This document shows positions 1 to 12,800 of a DNA stretch of 64,000 nt, one piece after another. The first letter of the stretch is position 1; every line of letters begins with the position of its first letter. Origin of the DNA: Lumnitzera littorea (Eukaryota > Streptophyta > Magnoliopsida > Myrtales > Combretaceae); the NCBI GenBank assembly GCA_024138015.1, contig JAMXBB010000010.1, positions 77,249,541 through 77,313,540 on the forward strand. The letters run 5' to 3'. The position numbers and the translations under genes are program-made. The notes beneath the pieces are model-generated. The model had not been told where the DNA came from. It did not search any database and saw nothing but the letters and a program-made list of their open reading frames with translations.

Positions 1-1541
1 TACACTTAGAATATGACTTACTCATTGTATAGAAAAAAAAAAGGTTCATAAATACATCATATCAAAGACACATGTACAAAATAAAAGGGAACATCAAAAA
101 GTCTTTTAAAGAAATGAAACATAGTTCTAAGTAGCTAGACGTCCAATAGGTCAAGTTGTCCTTCCCCAAGTACTTCTCATGATAGTATTAGGGAAATCCT
201 TTAAACCTGTAAACTGTTAGTACAAGTGGAGATGGTGATGATGATGGCAAATGACCTAGGCTGGTTAGTCCTACAATAGTATTAGAGTTAAAAATTAAAT
301 CACTTTTATGTTTCCCATCATTCTCTCCTTTTGTTGCATAAACTTGATACTCACATTAAAACCCCATAGTGAAAAAATTGGTAAGGTTGAAGCGACACAA
401 TCCATGGTACATATGGCAATGCATAATCACTTCAATGTTCATATACTAGCTAAAGTTTTTTTATTTGATCCACTTACATAAAATAAGCACTATCAAGCAT
501 AAGAATGGGTACTTCATGTCTTACCAAGAATATAGTATTTTACCTTTCCTCTAGTTGGTTAATAGCCAAATATAAATTTTTTAACATTAGGTAACCGTAA
601 AAGAAGAAACTCCACCTCTGACTCTAAACTCTACTTCCTCCAAAATTACTCTTCAATATCATTCTAATCCAATTCTCTAGCATTACAATACTTTATCAAT
701 GGATCACAGTATGTCAGTTCAATTCTACAATTGTGTGTTTGTAGCCAAAGGTGAGGAATGTTAGATTACTTTTGCAATAAAACCTAAGAGATACTTCAGT
801 CTTATCGTTACCCCTTGAGGATGTCATGTGAAGATCTAGTAAGACATGGCATTCTAAGATCCATTAATTAAGTATTGTGATGCTAGAGAATTGGATTGAT
901 GGTATACTGGAGTGCAATTTTGGAAGAAGTAGAGTGCCTTCTTATGAGGCTATGCAAATTTTAGAAATTTTATCTTTGGCTTTAAATCAACAGGGGGAAA
1001 GGCAAATACTATATTCATGGTGAGACAAAATTACTCATTCTTATGCTTAATAGTGCTTATTTTTCTAAAGTAGATAAAGTAAGAAACTTTTGGCTAGTAA
1101 ACAAACATTGGAACAATTATTGATTGCCAAATGCACTATGGATAACGTCTCTACTATCTCCACCAATCTTACCACTATAAGGGTTTGAATGTGGGCATTA
1201 GTTTTAGGTTGTAGGAACAATAAGAGGATAGGAAACATGATAGTAATTCAAGTTCCCGCTATAACACTATTATATGATAGATTAGCTTAGGTAATTCACC
1301 ATCATCGTCATCGCCTCCACTTGCACCAACTATTAGTAAATTTAGAGGATTTTCTTGAAGGTGATATGGAGGGTACTCAATATTAGACAACTTAACCTGT
1401 TGGTTGTATGACTACTTAGAACCATGTTTCATTTTCTTAAAGGACTTTGTAATGTTGCCTTTTAGTTTGTGTGTGTGTTTGATATGATATATTATGAACC
1501 CATTTCTTTTTATGTACAATGCGTAGGTCATGTTCTTAGTG
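1..1541. repeat. long imperfect inverted repeat, truncated by window start
   Basis: The left arm (about 1-705) is the reverse complement, with scattered mismatches, of the right arm (about 858-1541); about 150 bp of unmatched sequence lies between them. Examples: the reverse complement of 691-705 pairs with 858-880, the stretch around 480-540 pairs with 1000-1065, the CAT-rich run at 230-250 pairs with 1300-1320, and positions 1-30 pair with 1512-1541. Neither arm holds an open frame I recognise. It could be a foldback-type transposon or two fragments of one repeat inserted head to head. The left end is not visible. Confidence 0.75.
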
Positions 1542-2080
1542 CTGAATATGCTGATCTCCATGCAAATTTAGTCATAAGTGATTTGTTTTGATTTGTAATA
1601 TAGCAATCATATATGAATGAAATGTAATATTTGTGCCTTATTATGGATAATAGGTGAAAGCAACTTTTAGAAAGATTTGTGATGATCTATCCGTGAAATT
1701 ATTTATGTTATGTATGCGAAAGGGTATAGTAACCATCCGCAATGGTTATAGATAAGGTAGAAGATGAAGACCTAGTCAAGAATAGGTACACTATAATCCA
1801 TCACTAGCTAGTTGGTGGCACAACAAGGAGGAGTAACTCAGCTCAACACAAAGCAAAGGCTAAACCAGCTATGGGACATGATGTATGTTGTAGCCAAACA
1901 ACAAACTTTGATTACGTAAAGATTGGATAGATAGGAAACACCTGCTGGAAGACCTACTTTAAGTACCACCACCTTAACAAGTTCCATCGCCTCTTAGACC
2001 TCTAATTTAGGAACTACTACTTGCATCGGCATTATTTCCACTTGCTCTATTGCCACTACAACCTCTAATAAAACCTTGTA
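1542..2080. other. unassigned AT-rich sequence before gypsy remnant
   Basis: No open frame or RNA gene seen. It probably holds the leader and N-terminal gag part of the adjacent gypsy remnant, but I could not align it to any domain. Confidence 0.4.
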
Positions 2081-3576
2081 ATGCTTCCCAATCTAAAAGT
2101 CAAGAGAAGGAGCTTACTGCCAAAATTCTTAAGATTGAATTATTTCTTCAGTGGTACTTTCAAGAAGCCAAAAGATGTAGAAAATTGGATAGCCCAAGTG
2201 GAAAGATCATCTGAGGTTTTTAAAGTACTGCCACATCTAGAGATTGGGTGTGGCACATACTTGTCAAGACTTAAGGCTAGAACTTAGTGGTAAGGCTAGA
2301 AGAGAAGATTACCCTAACCTATTCTATGGAGGACCTTCCAAGAGGAATTTACGAAACATCACTTTCCAGGTAGTCTTAGAGAAAAATTGAACATAAGTCT
2401 AGTTGCTCTAATAGTTGCTTTCACATAAAGCAAAAGGAGCATAGATCGGTATGGACATGAGTTCAGTGGATTATCCAGTTTACTCTTGAAAGATATCAAA
2501 ATAGCGACAGATTTAAGATGTAAATGTTCATCAATGGATTAGATCTTAAGATACATCAATAATTGACTGAGTTTAAGCAACCTATCCACATAACATAAGT
2601 GGGAAAAGCTCGAGTTCTCAAAGGGAAAGGAAGTGGGATCAAGGGTAACTAAAGCATAAAGGCATGTTATTAAAAAAGAGACACTTAGAAAGAGTTAGGC
2701 TTAGTAACAAGGGAAAGAAATTCATTCCTTCAAATGTAGTCAATAGACCATTCACACAATCTTTCACTTTAGGGGCCATGACATGTTGGAAATGTAAAGG
2801 AAAGCACACCCTAGAGAATGTCCTCAATTAAGGGGCAAAAACTTTAGAAGATTTAGAGTTAATGGCTTTTAACATCGATGAAGCATTGGATGAAGGATTA
2901 GTTATAGGTATGCCTAAGATGTTTATCTTCAAATCCCTTACTCCATGTACACTTATAATAGTCTTAATAGATAGTATAAATAAAATATACAGCAAAGCTA
3001 AGCATAAAATAAGAGAAAAAAGGGATAAAACATAATATATATATATATATATATATAAGTGTACCTACAGGCCTATAGTGATTTCGAATGAAGTAGTGAT
3101 TAAGTGTCTAATATCAATAGTTTACAAAATAACTAAAACTGGTGTGATCATAATGAATACGAAGAAATATGAGGTCATATTGGGAAATGAATTGGATGAC
3201 TAAAGTTCGAGCAAAAATAGATTATAGAACAAAGATTATCACTTGCATTACCCCTAATTGAAAAGAAGTAACATTTAAGGGAAGCATAGCAATGGGGAAA
3301 GACCTTGAGTTGATGTTGACAAAGGTGTGGGAGGAAAATGAATGTCAATATCAAAATTACTTCTTTGTATATGCAATGGACGGAGAGACAAAGTCAAAGA
3401 ATTTAAATGAGATCTTAGTAGTAAGGGAATTTCTTGATGTATTTCTAGAGGAGTTATCAAGCTTATTGCTAGAAAGAGATATGGATTTTACTATTAAATT
3501 AGTGCGTGAAACCCAACCAATTTCAAAGCCACCTTATATAACAACTATTGTGGAATTAAAAGAGTTGAAGGAATAA
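2081..3576 (+). mobile_element. Ty3/gypsy gag-pol remnant, truncated in reverse transcriptase
   Basis: Plus-strand fragments follow gypsy order. At 2081-2400 there is a Retrotrans_gag-like stretch with FSGTFKKPKDVENWIAQVER, followed in shifted frames by FQEEFTKHHFPGSLREKL. At about 2784-2822 a damaged zinc knuckle reads CWKCKGKH but lacks its last Cys. At 3196-3290 the protease/RT linker reads MDWMTKVRAKIDYRTK in broken frames. At 3292-3576 the classic RT entry region includes VVREFLDVFLEELSSLL, then ISKPP and ELKELKE. The sequence stops there: the catalytic RT, RNase H and integrase are absent, and a copia LTR appears to begin at the next bases. In-frame stops and shifts show a dead copy. 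The subfamily cannot be set with confidence. Confidence 0.85.
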
Positions 3577-4616
3577 TGTCAAAACTTCTTAAACAAGTGT
3601 TAAACCTAGAGCTCACACTTTAATGAGAACAAAAACAATAAATCAATTAGGTTAAATCAAGATTAAGATTAGTTGAGAAAATTGAATCATATAAAACATG
3701 CAATTTATCAAGAATCAATTAACTTATCATGTAAAAAAGAATGTTTGGGTAATTGAAGTGCACTTCCTTTGTTTTGATCCTTTTTTTTTTTTTCAAGTAA
3801 ACATCTAGAACAAGGACTGGCATCTAGATGCTATAATGCATGGTGCTGGGATGCTAAGCTTCTAATCAATCTCGTTTCCTCAATATATCTTGATACCTTC
3901 GACATAGCATCAAATGCTAAGCTTTTATAATAGCATGATCCTTAACATCTGAATGCTAAGTGTAGTGAAGTCTAGACACTATGCATAAACGTAATCGTTG
4001 AACAGCATTTTGATGCAATCGATTTGCTAGAAGATTTTCTCCAACAACCATATTGTTTAAGAAGCCATAACTACAAGTGTTTAGACAATTGAAAAACAAT
4101 TAATAGAGCCAAAATTTGCAAACATTCTTTTATTTTTCTTTTTTAACATTTAAGTTGCCTTGTAATTATTTATTTGCATATATCTTGTAAACCATAGAAT
4201 AGAGCCAAATTATTTTCACTTGCCTATTTCTTAAGAAAGTGCTCTATACTTGAGTTAAGTGTATTGAGGTGATTGTGAAGATTATATAAACATGATTGAT
4301 TATAGGCTCTTAAGCCATTATGTTTGAAATTAGTGCATGAAGACCTTGATCAAAGTATTATGTGATCGTGGAGAGTAAGGCAATATAAACTTCACGTTAA
4401 AATTTTAAGCTTGATTTCTCTATCTCTAACTCTTACTCTTTTAATTTAGGCAATTCATTTGTTGTTTCACTATCTTGTTATTGCATTTATTTAGTTATTT
4501 GAATCAAACATTGGTATTAAACTGTAATTAGAGCAATAAACTCAATTCACAACACATACGGACTACAGCCCACCCACCAATCACCCCCCCCCCCCCCCCC
4601 CAAAGACCCTGGTGCA
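3577..4616 (+). repeat. putative copia 5' LTR
   Basis: The stretch lies between the abrupt end of the gypsy RT and the primer-binding site of the copia remnant. It starts with TGTC and has a CA at 4615-4616. It carries TATAA-like runs near 4285 and a pyrimidine-rich stretch before the end. There is no second LTR to compare with, so the exact ends are inferred. Confidence 0.55.
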
Positions 4617-4849
4617 TTATTTTATTTGGTATCAAAGTTTAGTCTTTAAATATATTGATTGCTTAACTACATTATAGAGTAAAGATCATGATACTAAATA
4701 CATTAGTGGTGTATCCATTCCCCCCTTATAGTGCGTTATTTTATTTTGGCATCAAATTTTAGTCTCAAAATATATTGATTACTTAACTACATTATAGAGT
4801 AAAGATCATGATACTAAATATATTAGTAGTGTATCCATTCCCCCCTTAT
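4584..4849 (+). repeat. C18 tract and tandem duplication covering the primer-binding site
   Basis: An uninterrupted run of 18 C (4584-4601) precedes two near-identical units of about 119 bp, 4612-4730 and 4731-4849. Each unit begins GTGC(A/G)TTATTTTATTT, then TGG(T/C)ATCAAA, which resembles the TGGTATCAGAGC primer-binding site of copia elements, and each ends in a C6TTAT motif. The duplication therefore doubles the PBS of this element. Confidence 0.85.
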
Positions 4850-5017
4850 TATTTGAAACAACTCTATTGCAATATTTGGTTTATAAAATCACAATTATAG
4901 AGGAATTTCAATTCCTTAAAACACTGAATTATGGTTCATGGTTAAAATCTAAAAATCCTCATTCCTTGATAAAAAGACTTATAATGTCCTTTTTTCTTCT
5001 TCTTCTAACATACTATT

Positions 5018-5402
5018 TACACTATCACAGCACCACCATCATCACAATGGTGCTACATCATAACACTACCACCTACCAACACAACATAGCCTCCTACCAA
5101 TATAGCATCACAGCCATCTTAACACCACTACCTACCAACACAACACCGCCACCATCATAGCATCACTACCCATAACACTGCCACCAATACAGCACGACTA
5201 CTATCTTAGCACCCACTACCACCTACCAACACAATACCGTCACCTACCAACATAGCGCTACCACCGACACCTACTAGCGATGACTTCAACTCTATAACTT
5301 AAGCAGCCAATGATCACCATACACACTCTTGTTTACAGTCGTAGATTTGTGTTATGTATGTGTACGTGTGTGTGTGTATATGTGTGTGAGAGAGAGAGAG
5401 AG
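5018..5402 (+). repeat. degenerate CAC/CTACCAACA repeats, then GT and GA microsatellites
   Basis: From 5018 to about 5285 the sequence is a low-complexity array of CACCA, CATCA and CTACCAACACAA words with no exact period. It is followed by GT-rich sequence (5358-5386) and a GA run (5388-5402). The open frame across it is a product of low complexity, not a gene. Confidence 0.75.
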
Positions 5403-5719
5403 TGGGAGGAGAGGAGTTGTAAATATGAGATAGAAAGAGATAAAGAAGGGTAGAGGAATCCAAAGAGAGTGAGAGAGAGAAAAAAAAAGATAAGATTAGG
5501 ATTTAGAAGGAAGATAGGGGCAGTTTAGACATTTTGTTCTTATTACGAGTATATTACTTAGTTGTTTTTTTATACAACTAAACAATGTAATTGTAATTAT
5601 GAGATTATTCGATTATTAAGGAATTCTAATTCTAATTCTATTACATGTCTATTCCGTGCAGTGAAATGAATACACTAGGTTTCATGAAAAGATAAGTGAT
5701 TAATAGGCCATCACTTCTA

Positions 5720-6660
5720 ATTAGTAGAGACTATCCCTTTTGGAAGTATAAAATGAAAATCTTCAATAAGACACAAAATTGAAAGCTTTGGAATGTTATA
5801 GAAAAGGACCTATCAAAATAAAGAATCAATAATGATTGAAAAAAGATTGATTGAAATGAAATTATTATTAGTATCTTGCATTGTGCTAGAAGTGAAAATG
5901 ATTTCAATAGAATATATATATGCATAAATACTAAATACTAAAGAAATATGAGATGAATTGCAAAGTATATATGAAGGAAGATCAAAAGTTAGAGATACAA
6001 AAATAAGTCCTTTGTTTAGTAAATTCGAAAATTTCAAAATGCTTCATAAGAAGATAATTAATGAAATTCACAAGAGATTCATTGATATTATAAATCCCTA
6101 GATGATACTTAGAAAGAAATTTTCTAATATGGAAATCAATTCTAAAATTCTTAAGTCTCTTCTAAAGGAGTAGGAAGCCAATAAGACTGCAATTGAAGAA
6201 ATTCATGATCTTGAAGAGCTATTTAAGAAACAATTTCCTGGTAAGCTTAAAATATATGGAGAAGAATTCAAGAAAAAGCTAATATCTCTCAAAGCTTCCA
6301 CCTTAGATACAAGCAACAAAGATAGTGATGATGATGAGGATGAGGATAAGGAAATGACATTGGTCCCTTAAAAGTTCAAAAAATTCCTAAAGTTTAACAA
6401 AAGGTTGAAAAATGATGAAGATAGCAATATTTCCAGATCCAAAAAGGAGAAAACCAAAGTCATCAAATGTTTCGATTGTCATAACCCTAGATATATGCAA
6501 CAATACACTTTACTTAAGAAGGTAAGAAAGAGTACGAAAAGGAAAGTAATGGTTGCTGCATGGATTGATGATGATTCTAGCACCTTAGAGAATAATTTAT
6601 ACTTCATGTCAATAGGTAATGAGGTATGTTCCACTTCCCACGATACTTCCTTTGATTAAT
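5720..6660 (+). pseudogene. copia gag pseudogene (UBN2 type)
   Basis: Conceptual translation in broken frames matches copia gag in order: YPFWKYKMK at the start, then ALHCARSENDFNRI, EIWDELQSIYEGRSKVRDTK, KILKSLL, EANKTAIEEIHDLEELFKK, LKASTLDTSNKDSDDDEDED and KFKKFLKF. A nucleocapsid zinc-knuckle relic begins CFDCHNPRYMQQY (about 6468); its His and last Cys are lost. The open stretch 6405-6659 is only a piece of this. Gag would package element RNA; this copy cannot. Confidence 0.8.
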
Positions 6661-7404
6661 TGAAAAGAATGTATGACAATTTGCTTAATGAATTTGTTAA
6701 ATTACAAAAGAAGAATAAAATATTGAAGAAAATGATGAACAAGATAAGAAATGGATTTGATATATTCAAGTATGAATCTAATAAGATAAAATGATGAAAA
6801 AAAAGAATTTAGAGAAAGATACTTGAAATTAGAAAATGAAAAGTTGAAAGTTGAACATAAAAAATTAGAAATGGAAAATGAAGACTTAAGTAAGAGGAAT
6901 GAGGAAATCATCAATGCAAATAAAGAGTTAATAAAGGAAAATGAAGAAGTAAAATCAAGAGTTAATGCAATTAAAGGATGAAGATGCATGCACTAATAAA
7001 TTAGCAAAGCTATAAATTGAGAATAATGTTTTGAAGTTTAGCCTAGATGATCAAAGATAAACTATAGCCAAATTTATTGAATAAGAAAAGAATTTAGAAA
7101 AGCTTTTAGGACAAAAAAGAATAAGATTAGAAAAAAACTAGGTTTAACTATAATAAAAGCAATATTTGCAAGTTTTATAGAAGTTAATTTGTCAAAGCAA
7201 CTAATAAGATTTATAACTGTTGTGGAAGGTATGACCATATTGCATATATTTGTTTAATAAGAAGGAATATTAACTTCAATTATAAAGGAAAGATGGTTTG
7301 GGCCCTTAGGAGACATGGTTATATTGTTGCAACTAACTTAAAAAGACTCAAACTCAAGTAGGTACCAAAAGTTTAATTTTCTACTTTTCTATGAAACATT
7401 AAGG

Positions 7405-9170
7405 AAGAGTAATAAATGGATTTTGGATAGCAGATGCTCTAAACATATGATAAGAGATACTATCAAGTTTATAACATTAACCTTAAAGGATGAAAGGAAC
7501 GTCACCTTTAGAGATAATAAAAAATCAACTGTCTTGAGTGAATGTAATATTCTCATTAATAATGATCTTAAAATTAGAAATGTGTTAACTATTGATAACT
7601 TGAAATATAATTTACTTAGCATCAGAAAATTACGTAATAGTGGATATAAAGTTATATTGCTAACCAATACCTATATCATTAAAAGAATTGATAATGACTA
7701 AAGTAATTTTGAAAGGTATGGATAAGGAAATATTTATGAAATCAACTTTGACAATCTTTATAGTCAAAATGAAACTTATTTATTTGTCTAACACCAATTA
7801 TAGTTGGTTATGGCGTAAAAGATTAAGTCATGCTAGCATGTTAAAAAAGATCTTGTCTAAGGATTAATAAAAATAAATTTTCAAAGGGACAAAATATGCT
7901 AAGCATGTCAACAAAAAAAGCAAATAAAAAAAAAATGTTATCTCAACTTCTAGGCCACTACAACTATTGCATATGGATTTTTTTTGTTCTATATAAACTA
8001 TGAGACTAGGTAGGAAAAAATATACTTTGGTCATTATTAATGTTTTCTCTAGATATACTTGAACCTTCTTCCTTATAAATGAAGATAAATCATATCATGT
8101 TTTCTTCAAATATTGTAAAAAGATCTAAAATAAAAAGTCTTTCAATTGTTTTTGTAAGAAGTAATCATGGGGGAGAGTTTGAAAATAATGAAATGAAATA
8201 GCTTTATGATAAAAATGGTGTAGAATACACTTTCTTAGCATCTAGAACTCTACAACGAAATGGAGTCACTAAAAGCATAAAAATGGCAAGAACAATACTT
8301 TGTAAAAACAATTTATCCAAGTAGTTTTGGGCTAAAATGTTGAATATTACATGTTATATATCAAACTGTGTTTTCATAAGACCTATGTTAAAGAAAATCT
8401 CATATGAACTTTGGAGAGACAAAAGACCTAATATTTCATACTTCCATTTTTTTTTTTTGTACCAAATATTATGCACTTAACAATGGTAAGGAACAATTAG
8501 GTAAGTTTGATTCTAAATCCGATGAGACTATCATCCTTAGTTACTCTTTAACTAGTAAAGCATATAGTGTATTTAACAAAAGAGTTTTAGTTGTTGAATC
8601 TATATATGTTGTTTTTTATAATTCTTTCTCTTTAATGCATGAAAAAACCAATAATAAAATGAATTAATGATATAAGTGCTTATTTAGATATGTTAGACTT
8701 AAGCAATAATCAAAACAAAACTCTTAATAAAGATATTGCTAGGGAAGATGATAATATGAATCAATCTAATTTGAACCTCCTTAAAAAGTAATGGTTTGTT
8801 AAAGATCACTCTAAGGAGCTAATTATAGGAGAATTTCAAATAGAGTGTTAACTAGATCATTCATAGAAATATAAGTAACCTAATATTCCTATCTCGAGTC
8901 TAAAAACATTAATGAAGCTTTAAAAGATAAATTTTGAACATAAGCAATGAAAGAAGAGCTTGACTAATTCATGATAAATTAGTAAATGGGGCTAAATGGG
9001 CATATAGAAACAAATTTAATGAAACCAGTATAGTAACTAAGAACAATGAATGAAGCTAGATTAGTAACTAAACACTATAATCAAGAATAAGGGATAGATT
9101 TTGATAAAACTTTTGCCCCGGTTGCTATATTGGAAGCCATTAGGATGTTAACACTTCCTCATGCTCTTGA
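7405..9170 (+). pseudogene. copia pol pseudogene (protease, integrase, start of RT)
   Basis: At 7415-7700 the relic WILDSRCSKHMIRD marks the protease/GAG-pre-integrase region (usual DSGCSRHM), followed by KYNLLSIRKL. At 8130-8400 integrase reads FVRSNHGGEFENNEMK, with the catalytic Asp of the usual SDHGGEF changed to Asn, then NGVEYTFLASRTLQRNGVT and MARTILCKNNLS. At 8404-8667 the integrase tail includes YYALNNGKEQLGKFDSKSDE and SKAYSVFNKRVLVVES. At about 9050-9160 RT begins with EARLVTKHYNQE and GIDFDKTFAPVAILEAIRML. The frame is interrupted many times. Confidence 0.88.
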
Positions 9171-10480
9171 TGTTCCAAATTATTTTCCACACCATATCAT
9201 TAACATTGTGACAACAAGAAGGATGACTCCCTTCCCAACCTTTTATTATTATTATTATTATCCCCTTGTCACCCCTCAATTGATTTATCTTTAAGAAATT
9301 ATAGTTTATTTACAAGAATGCATTATACCTTTAAATTATATTATATATATATTTTCACGCTCGAATCTGCTAGGGTATGGTAGTTTGCCATGTATCTCAC
9401 TTAACTGGTCTACATTAGACTTCATAAATTAAGGAGTAGGTTCCCAGCCAATTTTAAACTTTGCAAAATTGTTATTAAGTTTACAAATTTCGACTAATGA
9501 ATGGAAAACTATTTACAATTACAAAGGAAAATGGACAACTCATAAACGCCACATATACTCTAGGAAAAAAAAAAATACCACATTGTTCTCTAAAACTTAG
9601 GCATGAAGGCCCACTAAAAGTATTAGCACAACAACTAAGGCTTAAAACATAATATCAAATCTGATAGGTAAGCATAAGTGTAAATATGTACAATCATCCA
9701 TAGTGTCTTAAAATACTTAAAAAAATCTACAAAAGTAAACTGATAAGGGTATGAGTGCCTACTAAAAGTATTAAGATAAAAAGGGTCACAAAGACAACCA
9801 AAGTCCCTTAAACACCTAGTCCATCATCATTAAAATGATCCCCTAAAACATCAAAATATGAATAATAGTCGAGACCATATAGGAATTCAGCATAGACATC
9901 TTCATTAGAAAAATATTTAAGCGAATAAGCTCCAAGGAACCTAATGTAACAATAACCACAAATAACAAATGCAACAAGAAATTTCTATTTTATGTGCTAT
10001 CATTTAAGTGAAATATATAGCACAAGAGTACTCTTGATTCCAAACATCATGATGCAGAGCAAAAGATGTCCGATCCTAGCAAGGCCATTGAAAGTCACAA
10101 AAGTGAATTTGAACTCTACGTAAAGAATCTTAGAAAGTAATCTCGTATGAAGTGTCCAACCGTTTGTATAAACATCGTTAAATTGAAGTTTATGATTGTA
10201 TTTCACAATTGCAATCCCACCATCAACTACTTGTTAAGCTATAGTAGTAGACACAAGCTTTACTACTACATCATCCTGAAGCTACACACATGGAAGTTAT
10301 CCAGTCTAAGGGTACCATCAATGCTAAACTATACAACTAAGTACATGTAGTAAGCATTGAATTAGGCCAAGTTTACATTTTTAGTCTAGTTCATTATAAT
10401 AAAGGATTCTAGCAATTAGTATCCAAAGTCATTATGTACCAAAATGCAAGGTCAATTAGCAAAAGGAATAAATGTATCAT
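9171..10480. other. unassigned intergenic sequence
   Basis: AT-rich, with a short ATT microsatellite near 9243-9260. No domain, exon structure or RNA gene seen. Short open frames at 10000-10350 have no recognisable content. Confidence 0.4.
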
Positions 10481-12800
10481 GTCTCACTCATAAACTGGTT
10501 AACCAATAATTAAGTGTTAGTGTACCATTCTTTATGTCATAAAACCATACTTTATTAACCTATGCTTAGGTTATACATGTTTAGGCCTTTATGTTGGTTA
10601 AGGTCCATTTAAGTTATGGATCTTAAGGGGTTAGTAAGCTTAATTACTCTTGAATGTGAAATAAGCCCATATTATTTAATCAACTTAATTAGCCTAATTA
10701 AAGAAATTATTGTCAATTATTAGCCTATTGGCTCTTAGTAACTAGTTAAATTTAAGCTTTATTTTAATGAGGACCTATTCAATATACAAGCTCTAGAAAA
10801 CAATTATGGGCCTAAGTAAGTTTTAAAATTTGGTCATTACTCATTATAGGGTTAAGGCCTTTAAATTTATTGAAGTCTATGGTTCTTTATGAATGCTTAT
10901 GGCATATTGGGCCCTAATTACATAAATTGGCCCAACTAATTATGTAGTTTTATCCATTAGTTTCCTCTTAATTAATTATTTAGTAAGTCAAATTATTTTG
11001 ATGTAATTAGCCCAATTTATTAGATTATCCTTTTTAGGCTCATCATGAACTTGATTAGGTTTAATTACTCCAACTCAACTTTCAGATCCATAACTTTAAT
11101 TAGCCTAAGCCCGTATAAGTTATAAGCTTAGAAAGGATAATAGGCTCACTATTATAAGGTTAATTTAGCCCATCTTAAGGATTTTGAAATCAAATCCCAA
11201 AAGCCCATCATGATTATGTGCCTTTTAAATCCATAAGTAGAGTCATATTATTTAGGTACTTTATTTAACTCAAGAGCATAATTGTTAAAATCACAAGTTA
11301 AAAGTATAATTCTATAAGTCTATAATTTTTTAACCTTTTTCTTAGTTAAAATGAAGATAAAATTCTTTATATATAGACTTTTGATAAAATTATAAAATTT
11401 CATATACAATTCTATAATTTTACGATTTTATAGGTTTTATATGATTTTACCGATTTTATACTATCAAATGAATAGTAAAATTGTGATTTTGACAATTATG
11501 CTCAAGAGAACTAATTATGGGGTAAAGTAAATATGTTTTTGGTGACTAATTTTAGGTCATAGAATATTTAGGGCTTTAATGGCCCGATCTATGTTAAAGT
11601 ATAATTAAATAATTATCCATTTTTCCCTAAATATGTGTCAATTTTACATCTTTATGATCAATTCAACATCAAGGCCCTCTAAACATGTAACATAAGTCAA
11701 AATTACCCTAGAAGCATATGGTAGTGGCAGCTCATAAGGAAAACATACAATCCATCAAATTTTCATTAACTAAACCTACATTTAGATATCCTTTTCTACG
11801 CATTTCATTATCTAATCATAACACTAACTTACAAAATCATTAAGAACCTTAATAAACTCAAGAATCACACTTTATTTTCACATTAAGCATGTTGGAAATT
11901 TCATAAACCCTCCATCCAAAAGGCTATTAAACATACAATACATTTAACATGCAACATTCAATACTATACCACTAAGCATTCAAATCACAACTTAACATGA
12001 GGTCTATTACATTTTTCATTGCATAAGCATAACTTAATCTTGAAATCACAATTCAAAATAGAGAAAAACACTCGATCGAAGCAAATAGGTGGTGGCATTG
12101 CTAATATTAAGATCAAACTCTAAAAATTAAACCTTAATCAACTTTTATTCCTCATAACATTTGCCAATCACCAAGATTATTCCATTTGTCACTTAGATTG
12201 CCATTAAAAAAAAAAAAAAGGATTACGATCCTAACAAGTCCTTGCTAATCGAACAACTTAAACTTCTTACATCAAGTATATATTAAACAACCTCTAATCA
12301 TTAAGGTTTCATTACTTAGTCACTTCAAGATACAAGATCAAGTGACTCTTTATCTATTCCATGAATCATGCCATATATAGTGCATGGAACGCCTAAACCA
12401 TTCTTCACTAAACATCATATATTGCATTAAATTATTTAATTAAGCTTCTTATGTAACTATTATACATATTAATCATCATTTCAAGCTTCGTTTAGTGGCT
12501 TACCTTTGTTGAATACATTCAAGCTTCCAACCCCTAAACTTGTGCCACCAATAAGGCCACTAAGTGGGTTTCCTTCAAGTCCTAAGCAAGAAACTAAGAT
12601 CAAACTTATTAATTAGTACTTAACTTTAGGGATTTAATCATTAAATCAACATAAGCTTCACTTAAATGAACCAACTTACCTCTTTTTCTTTATTGATTTA
12701 TCCCTTTAAAACCTTAATATCAACATTCATTGCAATCTAATCTAGCATAGATTTTATCAGTATCACATTTAGTTCTAAAGTAATCTAATCCTTACTACAC
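10480..12800. repeat. LTR-like AT-rich repeat sequence, unclassified
   Basis: This stretch is very rich in TTAATTA and GCCCA words. Near 12490-12600 it has a GC-richer block (TTCCAACCCCTAAACTTGTG and neighbours) placed much like the GC-richer blocks in the R2-like repeats at 47.6 and 63.7 kb. It looks like long-LTR retrotransposon sequence in minus orientation, but I found no coding domain and no paired LTR. Confidence 0.35.

Larger units (their letters stand above)
3577..9170 (+). mobile_element. Ty1/copia retrotransposon remnant, SIRE-like, 3' truncated
   Basis: Reading along the plus strand I see a putative 5' LTR (3577-4616), a Met-tRNA-type primer site near 4627, a UBN2-type gag (5720-6660), a long Lys/Glu-rich gag tail (6660-7000), a second zinc knuckle near 7215-7255, protease/GAG-pre-integrase (7405-7700), integrase (7970-8660) and the start of RT (about 8940-9170). 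The gag with an extended coiled tail and the integrase wording resemble the SIRE/Maximus lineage of copia. All parts carry stops and frameshifts. RT core, RNase H and 3' LTR are missing, so the copy is truncated at about 9170. Confidence 0.85.

Noticed and set aside
4867..5160. 97-codon frame
   Set aside because: Its second half is low-complexity CAC/ACC repeat and its first half has no recognisable content.
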